A DNA stretch of 64,000 bases from Cardinalis cardinalis. Taxonomy: Eukaryota > Chordata > Aves > Passeriformes > Cardinalidae. Under the pieces are notes generated by a model that had not been told where the DNA came from, did not search any database, and saw only the letters and a program-made list of their open reading frames with translations. The stretch lies in contig JACDOX010000114.1 of NCBI GenBank assembly GCA_014549065.1, forward strand, positions 124,001-188,000. The letters are read 5' to 3'. The translations under genes and the position numbers were made by a program. Shown here in pieces: positions 35,501 to 47,500 of the stretch (positions are counted from its first letter, which is position 1; every line of letters begins with the position of its first letter).

Positions 35501-38500
35501 TGATGCTGTAAGTAACGTGTGCTGCACAGGGAGCTGAGGCATGGAGATAGCTGAACTGAGCTGCAATAATCCATAATGGCTTGTACAAGAGAGATTTACA
35601 CCNACATTCTGGAAGCAGTTCTCACTATCGTATGGTTAATAGGTTGCATTCTAGAGCAAATGAGTTCTGTTTTTTTTCCCCTTGTAGTAGGTTTCTGAGT
35701 TGCAGAGCATTTCTCACACACAAGTTTCGCAATACTAGGTAGTTTATATCTTAAAAGCATGAAATGCAAAGGCATCTGATCAGAAACAGTTACATTTCTT
35801 TGGTTTAATTAGCTGCAATGTTTCACTAGAGTGGCATTGGCTGGAATAGCCAATTCCAGTAGGCAGGATTTTTTTTCTTCCTGGGAAGAATTGCAAATGA
35901 AAACGTCTTGATGTAATTTGNCTAGTTTATCTACTACATTTACATGCAGGAGGAACTATTTAGTAACTGGTTGTGACAAAAAGCTGAGAAGCAGAGACTA
36001 CAGCTTGTATCTTTTTTTTTGGTATTTTTTTGTATTTTTCTTAAAGTAAATCTGGCCTTATCAGATACAGTTAATAAATAGCATAGAATTTGATTTTGTG
36101 GTGTTTNTATATATACACATACATTTTTATATATCTGTTTGTGTATATATACTTGTATGTATATATATATTTGTATACATACACATTTTTTCCCATAATG
36201 TCTGTGTTTTATATAGTTAGATACTGTTTTTCATTCTTGTGTTTACTTCACAAAAATTAACATGCTAAAAAGTACTNTGCTGGGTTTAAGGGCTTGGCAA
36301 TGAATTGCTGGGTGGGGGGAATAGAATTGTCTTGAGGCATGCACCTTCTCTTCTCTTCAAACACTCTTACTGCTGGCTCAGGAGACTGTCACATACTTGT
36401 GTGATGGTCCAGTTTTGAAAAGAAGAGCAATAAGATGCATATATCTCAGTGCATGAGACTGCAGCTCTTCTCCTGGCCTGAGAGGTGTGATCAGGAGTTA
36501 ATTTGATATGTGATATGAAGCCTAAATTTGGAAACTAGTTGTTCTATGTCCCTGACAAACTTACATATAGCCAAGTGTTAGTAGGGTAAAAAAATCTATC
36601 CTATTGTCTATGATGAAATGTGCTGTTTCAGCAGGCTTCATTTAAAACAAGGTTTCATCAGAAAAGGTCTCTGCGTACAATTTAACATCAGTTGCATAAT
36701 TGTTGCAATCATGTTTACAAGTTGTTACTTGACTTTTGTGTGTAGTGATTTCCCATGCAACACTGATTCTTTTGCACCTTTCTAGTTTGTTTACCTTTGC
36801 CTGAGGAAATTCAGCACATAGCATTAAATTCCAAAACATTTTCCTGCAGTCACAGAACACCATGAAAGTTATAAACTAGATACTTTGCTGTAAAAATAAA
36901 AAACCTCACAGCCTCTTTCCTGTAATTNAAAAAAATTCATGGTAGTTCTTTTNTTTTCTCTCCCTGGCCTTGTGCAGAAGAAACAAACTATATAACCTTC
37001 TTTTGTTTGTTTTTTGGTTTAGAGATAACTTGCTTGTATAATGATTTTTTTTACTCTTTATCTTAATGCTGTAACATTCCTTGTGGTTGTTAGTATCAAG
37101 ATATGAGACAATAGCAAATATAGATTTAGTGTTATCATAGCTAGGGAGAGAAAATGCCTCATAGTTAACCACATCTGATGTTAAGAGTAGGCAAAAACCC
37201 TTCAAAATAAAAATATTAAAATGATGCTAAGAACAAAGGGTAGAAAATCTTGCATTTACCTCCCACTATTCCTTTGACTTTGAAATACATACCAAGGAAC
37301 TTGTGAACCATGTTGGAGATACCTGCTTGCATACTATGTTAATGAGCAAACTTTATGATGTGTAACAGCTTATGACACAGAAGATAATTGTGAGCTGCCT
37401 GTCTCTTTCCTTCCTAGATGGTACTGAACCCTCCCATATGCACTACGAAAATGATGAGAACTACTTCCGGGGCTATGAATGGTGGCTGATGAAAGAAGCT
37501 AAAAAGAGGAACCCCAAAATTAAACTGATTGGTAAATTGCTTTGAGCTCTTGCATTTAAAGGTCTTTTTATTCCCCTGGCTAAATTACCTACCTGACTCT
37601 TAGTTAACATTTTAATGGAGAGATGTTTTGATGTTGCAGTAGACAAAGTAAAATCTCTAATATTTGTTAAGCTTTTCTTGATGTTTGCTGTGTTTTACCT
37701 TGTTATTGCAGCACAACATCCTGACAAGAAGCATAAGATAACAAATCTCTCATAATTTGCTTGTATTAAGTAACTAATGCTTTTAGTGTATTGCAGCAAT
37801 GACCATGATTGATTTATCATGAGAGATGAATTTCTGAATAATTGAGTAAAAAAAATGGGGAAGGATAAAATAAAGTTACTTCAAGCATAAATACNTAAAT
37901 CTTACATTCTGCATTTGATTAAATGTTCTTATTACAAACCAATCACATACCTCTTCTTCACTGTAGTGATTCTGGTCTTCTGATTTGTCCTACATGTGTA
38001 GTTGAGTTGTAAGAGGAGTTTCCTCTCTTCCTGTTTTGATTGTGAGTTACGTGTGTGTTGTGACAATACAAATGTGGAACCCTAGGCTGAATTTTTGTAT
38101 TTTGGAAACACAAATGTATTTCACATGAAACAAGGTAAGAAGTCTCTTGGTTAAAAGGTATCTGATTGCCTCAGCTTCCAGGNGGCTTTGCCATATCCAG
38201 CCATGAAGCAAGGCTTGGTGCAGGATTTGCCAGTCAGGTTCTGTTAGCCAACTATTTATGACTAATTGTAATTATTAATAATATCCCTCTTCCCTCACAT
38301 CAAGCTCTCAATAAAGGAAGGAGGGCTTACTTTTAAATTAGCCTATGNTATCTTTTACAAGTTGGCTGGATGCTTAGCAGCATCTGGTTAGATTAATTTG
38401 TTTTTCTTATTTACTACAAGATCCAGTGAACAGCTGAGACTTGGAAATGCTTTTTCATTATCCTAATCTTCCTCCTTCTGTTATGATCAGATCATCATGT

Positions 38501-41500
38501 CTTCTTAAATTCGTGTTCATGAGATAAACAATTTTTCATGTTCTGTANTGACCCTTTGCTTTAGCTTTGTACATATTTATCCTAAACTCTTTGGATTTTT
38601 AAACGAGTTAGAGCTAGTACCATAAAATTGACAAATTATATGGAGTCAGGTGTTCTCTAGTAATGAATGCTTCCTAGCTCATTCAAAAAGCAGCTGTTAA
38701 TTTCTTGATCATAGTTTGTATTAGACTGCACTCTGCAGTTGGAGAAATTACNTTTCATTGTCTTCACTGGAACCAAGCCAGTTTCAAGTGCATATTTGTT
38801 CTTTCATTTCAGGTAGAGCAAATTACAGCTTGCTCTTTAAGCTTATTGAGTAATGTAATCCAACCACTTACCTTTTTCATTTGTTTTTCTTCTCTCTTTC
38901 CAGGGTTACCTTGGGCATTTCCAGGATGGATAGGGAAGGGTGAAAATTGGCCCTATGACTATCCAGATATCACTGCTTACTATATTGTTTCTTGGATATT
39001 AGGAGCAAAACAGTATCATGATTTGGACATTGATTATATTGGGGTCAGTAAAGCAAAATCTCCTGTGTATTTTATGTATATTTTATCTATCTTCACTCCT
39101 AAAATCTTGGTCTTGCCTCTCATTGTGAGTGACTGGAGGAGGAGGATGGCAAGAGAAATTTTTTTTTCATAATTGCAGTTTTGACTTGTACTGTTACCAG
39201 GGGAAAGGCAGTAGTGTTAGTTTACAATCCTCCTGAAATGATGGCTGTTAAAGCAGAAGAAGTGTCAAATGGTTCCTACCTTCACAGTTCCAGAACAGTT
39301 AGCAAATAATTTGAGAGTTCTTTTTCCTTTTCTGCCTTGTTTGTTCTGCTTGCCTTTCAGCAGTTACCACATAACAAAAGCATCAGTTAACACAGTTTGA
39401 AAGTCAGCTGACATGACTTAGCATAAAGTATGGTTGTTATTTTGTAGAGGAGCAGACCNCTACAACTTTTTGCATTTTTACCTGAATGATTTATAGTAGA
39501 TGAATCGTGTTTTACAGTACAACTAGTTTGTTTTCCTATAGTACAATATAGGGAAGTAGTGAATGAACGTCTGAGAAAAAATGTCATAAATTGGAGATGA
39601 GAGAGAGAAGCGGACAATCTGAAAAAATTCTTCAAGTTCACTATTTGAGCAAGAAAGTATGTCTAGGATTCCTCTAAACTCAATCGCATCCTATACTTAC
39701 TGAAGGTATCCTATACTTACTGAATGCTTGAAAATTTGACGTATCCTGTACTTACTGAATGCTTATTTTGGAGTCTTAAATGTTTTGATATGAGAAGTTT
39801 AACTGCAGAAAAGCTGAAAATCACTTCAGCAGTCCAGAACAAAGATTCTAAAACTGTGGTTCCCATCCCTTAGAAGTCAGAGGTTTCTGCTGCAATGTGG
39901 GAAGGTCAGGATCTCTCCTATATCTCCTGGGGAATGCATCCCCCTTGGTGTGGCTGGCTTATTTAAGTTGAGTCAGTCTTGGACTGTGGGTAACATAGTG
40001 ATACTTCAGCAATTCAGTTGTGGGGAGAGGAAGAACAATTACTGTTACATTTTTTTCTGCCCTGTGTTCTTGGAGTAGAAAGTAAGTTCTTCTTACTTCA
40101 TGNATTTGAGTAATATTGACTTCAGTGTTGTTACTTCACAGTAATTAGCTTTCTAAATTCTGTCCTTCTAAGAAAAGGTAATTTCTGCTTATCCAGGCAA
40201 TGTGATGATATTACATATTGTCTAATTTCTTTGTGGGTATAATCTGAAATGCAGGGAAACAGTGAGAGGTCTGTGAAGGCTCAGAAACTGTCCTAACAAT
40301 TTCAATNATATTATGGTGGTGCATGGTTAGTCTTTACCACTCTTTTTGGTGTAAGTACATGTTCTGTATCACTATTTGCTTTATGATGAGATGAGCCTTG
40401 CACTAAGTAATGTTTTGATTTGCTCATATTAGTATTTATAGGAAGATGTAGAAATATCAAAATAAATTGTATTTACTCCTAAGCTAAACCTTTACTGGTG
40501 AATGTGAGTCACAGTGTTCATGTTGCAGTTAAAAAAAAAAGAAAAAAGGTTTCTGCCTATGTGTGTTATAGGCCAGGTAGTTTGGTAGAATGGAAGATCA
40601 GTGCTCCTGCTTTTGAATTTTCAGCTGTGTTTAGCTTTAACTCTCTTTCCATAAAAGATGGAAAATTTAGAAATTAGCTAATTTTGTGTCTATTTACTTA
40701 AAATATGCATTTGTGTTCAAGCTTGGATGTAGTCCTGTGTAAATTAGANAGAACAGTAAGCTTCACTGATTTTGTTCAATATGTTAGTTATTCTGGCTCT
40801 CCTATGCCCATGTATTGCAACAGGAGCCCATTCATTAGGCCACACCTTGAAGCCACCACGTGTTTCTCAATGATTTCTAGCAAACTGTAGAGCCATTGGT
40901 AATGTAACACTGCTGCCATTGTAGAGCTCAAGCAGCTCTAGCATTCTTGTCAGAGAGAAGGCAATCAGCAGACCTTAGAAAAAGATAAACAAGTGCCCAC
41001 TATGAACTTTCATACTGAATTTTTCCCAGNAAAGCCGATAACGAAATCAACCAGCACTTCCCTCTAGCACACGGAAACCGTGGAGCTGATTAATGGATTC
41101 TATAATCTTACCTATATATAAATAAAACCTTTTAATTCTCCATTGACNTATCTGGATTTTTCTAAATGGATTTTACTTTCTCTTTATAGATATGGAATGA
41201 AAGGGCATTTAGTAGCAAATACATTAAGGTATGTATTCTTTTCTTATTTCTGTAAAGTGCATGTCGTACTGTACACAAACAATTAGCTTTCTGAATTTGT
41301 GTAGGAAAGGGGACCTTAATTCTGCAACTATGTCACTTACTGAACTGTGTTTCTTGTAGTTGCATGCATGGAAAGATTACATGTTCAGATATCTAGATTG
41401 TTTATTTTGTCTGTCTGAAACTGTTACTTTGAACTTTGGGCATGTCAGTGTATGCTAAATGCTTCTAAATTTTTATGGAAGCTTCAGTTGATGCTACTAT

Positions 41501-44500
41501 CATACAAACTNAAGTCATCTTTATACCAGCTTGGATATAGCTAGAAGTCCAAGATCTAGAATTGCTTAAAATTCTGTCGCTAACTTCTGTGATTACAGTA
41601 CCCTTAAAAATTGCTATTAAATCACAGTAAAGGCTTTGTGTTTTTATCTTTGCAAAATTCAGTACCTTTTGTTCTAAAAAGCTGGAAGAACCCGGTATTT
41701 CACATAACCAACCTTAAGATAGCTGTTCTCACTACTGAATGCTCCTGCAGTGCCCCCTGCCCTGCTTTGAAAACTCTTGTGTTTGTTACATTGTCTTGTG
41801 GTGAGATCTTAAGCACAAGCTCCTGCTTTGTTCNTTTCCTTGTTCTTGCTTGAGGCTAAGACACAAATGGCATTGCCTGTTCTTAAGAGCAAATAAGACT
41901 CAGAGAATCATAGATTGGNTTGAGTTGCAAGGGACCTTAAAGATCATCCAGTTCCAATCCTCCTACCACGTTCAGAGATGCCTTCCACTGGACCACATTG
42001 CTCAAAACCTCATCCAGCCAGGGATGGGGCCATCCATTCCCCCTTGTCCTGTCAATACATACTCTTGTAAAAAGTCTCTCTCTCTCTATTTTCTCGTGGG
42101 CTCTCAAGGTGTACTGGAAGGCAGCAGTTAGGTCACCCCAAAACCTTCTCTTCAGGCTGAACAATATCAAATCTGTGTCATGTCACCTTGAGGCTTTCTT
42201 GTCTGCTTGTCTTGGTTTGCTCATGTGGCGAGAAAGAATATGGAGAGCAAACTGTTGAGTCTAGGGCCAACATCCTACTTTATAGCTTTTTGAACACTGT
42301 CNAATTGGGACTGAGCATTTGACTTCTAGATCTGAATATTTAGTTCAAAATTTGACCATAAAATCACCCAAGAATTTACTGAAAGGTTTTGGCCTTCCTT
42401 CCACTATTAACTGATAAGAGGTTTTTTATTGAACACCTATTTTACCATTCCTTCTCTTACAGTGTCACCACTTCTCTCCTCAGCACTATAGTTCTGTTTG
42501 CAGTCTGCCATTTCACAAGAGGGCAATATACTGAAATGTACTGCTCCACACCAAACATNTTCTGTAATTCCTGTTAAATACATCACTGATAAGCTCTTAG
42601 TTATCTTGCTAAGTTTTTACTTGCAAAATGTTATTCTAGATACTTCATTCTCTAAGGCACTAGTTATGTTTCTTAATAAATAATGGAGACTCTAATGCTT
42701 CTAAATTCTTGTTCAAGAATTTAGAAGCATTAGAGTTCAAGAATTCTTGTTCAAGAACCCTGTTCTTTCAGTTATATGAATACTGTGTGTGAGGGAGCTG
42801 TTCTGCAAATGTGGAGTGTGTTTTGGGTGCATGCAGTTCTGTGCCCTTGGTACTTCTCTTTCAGCATGGAAATTCTGAAAGCATTCATTTTGTTCTTCTG
42901 AGCTGTCTCTGTGGTTAGGCAATTTTTTCTGAGTGTCTAGGTAGCTAGTATGTTTTAAATGGCAAGTACCTTCTAGTATTATGATTTTTTCTTTTAGTAG
43001 ACTTTGTGTTTCAAAGGTTTCAAACAGCTGAATAGAACTTCATTGCTACTTTTCTTCTTAGTAAGTTTTATGTCCTAATTANTTTTAGATCTAGTCTTTG
43101 ATTGTCATCGACACTTAGACTTTTATTTCTGTCCTTGACTACATGAAAAAGAGGAATGCTCCCTTTTCTTTTTCACATTGCCAGAGGGCTATTACAAGAA
43201 ATAATTTGAGGGTTCATGCTCGCTGATCTTTGAATCAAGTTGCAAAGTTTTTTTTTATGCATGCATGCACACAGTGCATCATTCTTTTGTATCTAAAATT
43301 GAAAAAAATCTTATTAGACAGTGGACTGGGTTTTTTCAGATGCAGCTGTATGTGCAAGCTGTTGAAAATATATTTNTTNTTTTTTTTNANTTNTNGTTTG
43401 AGTTTTCAGATAGTACCAGCCCCTCTATAAGTGTGATTCATTCTTAACTATTAAGGCTGAGTATATTTTTTGTGGGTATATTTTACCTAAGAATTTCCAC
43501 AGACAANTGTGAGCTGTTTATCATCTTTAACATGATAAATGAAATAGTAAAGAGAAACTGGAAAGACAAAATAGGAATTCTTTTCTGCTGGCATGTTTGA
43601 ATTCAAAGTTGGTTGCCCTCAGTTTTGTTGTAAATATGCAATTCTAGGTTTATTCATTGCTTTCCCTGGAAGTTAGTGAAACATGAGAACTAAGTAGTGT
43701 GTAAACTTAAATATTAAACACTTAAAACATAAAGCATTTTTTTCTTTGTTCAGTAAAATGGGTGGTGAAAAAAATGTTTAGGTGCTCTTCACTTGAACAG
43801 GACAGGTGTTTGGCAGAGATTTCTGTTCTTGTAGAGAGCTCCATGGATAGGTCTTTACTACTTTAAAATTTCAATCCCTGTTTTTTCAATGCACTTTTTT
43901 GGGATCAGGTTAATTTTTGCTTCTGATCACTTGGGAGGGTATGTCCAATTCCACATTTTAGCCAGCTATGATTTTTAGATTAGTTTAACATGACTGTCTT
44001 AATGATAAATCCATTACTTTTGTGTAATGAATTACCTACATGCCAGGGAGTATATTGAGAGTGTCCAAGTGGAGTATATATGTTATCATCTTATTGCAAA
44101 AGTTCCATACCTTCTCAGTGNTTTCTCATAGGCAGTTCCTCACAACACTGACTNCTTCTTCCTCACAGCACAGCCAACAGACTTCATCTCTCTTCACAGC
44201 ACAGCCAANAAGCTCCANCTCTCTCCTCACCCAGCTAAGCCACTCTTTTGTAGCACTNGTCTTCTTATTGGACACAGCTGTGGCCTATTAAGGGCAGGCC
44301 TGTTCCTAATCTTTGGTGATTAGTACAGCTNCAACTCCTCAGGTGTGAGACCACCTTCTGCACTATCTTTATTTTCTTACATTCTATCCCTCCACATGTA
44401 TGTGTGCACTTGTGGTGTCAAAAGTTATCNAAGTGATGAGAAGCCCATTTTTGTGTAATGACCATCTCAATATNAGAGGTAACCCTTCAGTTTTAAAAAT

Positions 44501-47500
44501 ACTTACCATTAACTTGGTCTTAGTTGCCACCATAGCTCTTGTTTGAGAAGTGAGAACTTTTCTTATCCATCCTGGTCTGTAAATAGAGGCTTCCATTGAC
44601 TCCTTCNGAAGTTCTTGTTTTCAGTCTTAAATTTCATGTTGCCTCATTGATGAAGGCTGTACTTTAAGTGGTGTTGTCTGTTACTAAGGTGCTTCGACAT
44701 TCTTTGGACAGACTGGGTCTATGGAACGTTGGCATCATCGCTGCAGATGGAGATTGGAGCATCTCAAAAGAGATGATAGTTGATCCCTATCTTAATGAGG
44801 CTATTGAGGTAGTCGGGTAAGTGTGGGAGAAGGGAGGCCTTTTAAACATTCCTTCCTGTCTGTAAGTCTTCCTCTCCATTTTCAAGAGTCATGTATTCTT
44901 ATTTCATACTTCCTAGCTGTTTCCATTTTTTCCATCATTGTGTACAGTGGTGATGGATTAGTCTTTCTTTCTCTCTTCTTTCTGTTTAGTACGTGTATAA
45001 GCTGACCTTATCACTCTTCTATAATTTCTTTCAAGTGTCCATTTAGGAGCTGTGTTTTAGGCTTCTTAGCACTAGCAAATGACATGAAACTTCTAACTAA
45101 TCCGCATGTGCATGTTCCAAGTCAGAAAAACCTTAGGGTCTGCAACTGGTTTTCATTTTGGGTGAACTTGAGCTTTCAGAGTGGAACTTTTCACGCTGGG
45201 ACTTTCTGTGGCTGCAGCTGAGATTTTTCTGGTCATATACTAGAGCTAGAAGTTTCTGGTTTAATTTCTGATAACAGATAATATTAGAAATGCATGCACT
45301 GACAGTAACATAGAAGTAAAAACAAGCACCCAAAGTTTGCAAACTAATACAGCCTATCTCAATTTTTTCTGTTGGTTTTTCAGCAAATGTCANCTCAGCT
45401 GTTTACCTTCACTCTTGTTCCATAATACACATTTTTACTTGCTTCTGGCAATTTTCTGTGCTGCTCTTGCTCTTTTTGTAGACTCTGGTTTCTCAAAATT
45501 ATACATAGTTTTTCAAAATTACTTGTTTCCAGTGGAAATTACCTGTGCAGGTACAACTTGCTCACTTGTGTTACATTTGTTAACTTGTTTATCTCTGTTG
45601 TTAACCTTACTGTGATATGAGCATTCTTGTGGTCACTCATGTACCATTTATCCTCTGTATGTAAGGAAGTATGATATGCTCATCATAGTTTAAGTGAATG
45701 TATGGTGAGGGGTTATAGCAAGTCAGTTAAGTGGGGATTTTATAAAGAAACTGCTTTTGTATGTGTTGAGTTTGTAAACATNGATCACCTGAAAGTGGCT
45801 GCCTGAGAAATACTGATTATAGTGTCAGCATAGAGTAACTCATTTGGTCTAAAATAAACTTAAAAAAACTTTCTTAGGTTGGGCAAGACTTTCAGCTCAA
45901 CAGGTGCATTAGGAAATGTTTTAGTAATGATTTCCATGACAATACAGCTTGAAGAATGAACACACTGACTGGGTATGGCTCTTGTTTCTTTAAGACCTTG
46001 GCAGAATCATGGATAGAAGTACTTGTTTTTGTTTGTACCTTTAGAACCACAGACATGTTTTAGTTGTTCTTTAAAAGGGAAGTTCTTTTTGTCAGAGGTT
46101 TTTCTTGAATGTCATACAGATTTTTCCCCAACTTCCCCACCACCACTGATCACAAAAAAATGAAGTGTTAATTTTTCCTGTGCAGGAAACTTTAGTTTTG
46201 TTATCTATCTAGAAATTAAGGTTAGTACAAAACAAGAACACCATGTTTCTCAACCTGTGCTGACTTTAAGGTACTAACTACCATAGAGAGTTCTTGCTGA
46301 CCTAGTGAAATATAATAGTATTTAGGTGTCTGTCCTTCAAATGCTCAGGTGAAGAAAGTTCATACACATNTTATAGTTTACCTGTCAACACTGTAACATC
46401 TAAGTAGCTTATCTGCAAATAGCGTATCTTGCATGAAATGTGATATGCTTTGTCCTTATCTGTACTGTCTGTAAGAAGAACAAAACATTTTTAATTTTTC
46501 TTTTTATCATGTATTTTGGAATTCAGAATGGTAGAAGAAGAAGGCGTCCTTTGAAGTCACTTTGTGCTTGACAGTCTTGTATGTTTTGTTTGGTGTAACA
46601 GTTGTCCAAGTTGCAAAAACATTAATTGAAGCATAGTAGTTTTTCCAGCTAGTGCNGAAGAAGATGCTGCCTTTCCCAATATAAAGTTTTGACAATTTGA
46701 AAAACATTTTTTTTTCTTCTCTCTGTTCTTTGCTCTCCTTTTTTTTTCCCAAGCTGTTGAGGTACACATTGGATAAGCATGGGCTGGAGCAGGTGAGGAT
46801 CATAGCCAGCGATAGACTGTGGGAGCCCATTTCCTTTGTCATGATGATTGACTCTGAGCTCCACGGAGTGGTCGATGTGATTGGGTAGGGGGTTCTCTCT
46901 GTTCTTCTTTCTTGGTGGTTTGTTTATAGTTTGTCTTCTTCTTATTTATAACTAACAGAGACAAAGCTTTACCTCTCTGTACTCTTACCTGCAAGNAAAG
47001 GATTGATACTATTAAACTTTCTTACTAACCCAATCAAATCGTGCAGCTCTTGTCCCATTAACAGCCTCAACCTTTAGTTGAATCAGGAGTCTTCTATCAT
47101 GCTGAAGATTCCTGTTGGGCATGGTTGCGCTTTTGATGGATTGAGTTTTTTGGACAACACTGTTTATTATTAAGGTTTTGGTTACTCTTAACTGGTATGA
47201 AAAAAATGCCTTAGCTTTACAACTTAGTACACAGCCTTGTAATTTCCACTGGTTTGTTACTGAAATTTTGTGATCCAGAAATGAATTTGGGCTGTGATTC
47301 TTTGCGTTACAATGGCTTGATTCTTAGCTCCCATTTTGTTTGGATGACAAATTTGTATTTGGAAAACATGGAACCAGTTGATTTGTTATNCTAGTTTTGG
47401 GTTTTATCATAATAACATTTTACTAGTAGACTAAATTCCAGATTGATTGATGGCTGAATGGAAATGTGTGTANGAAATGTTCATTAACTTTTCTTTCTAC

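Noticed and set aside
38705..39172. 155-codon plus-strand ORF
   Set aside because: Only its middle (38904-39043) is GALC exon 5; the ends are intron read-through.
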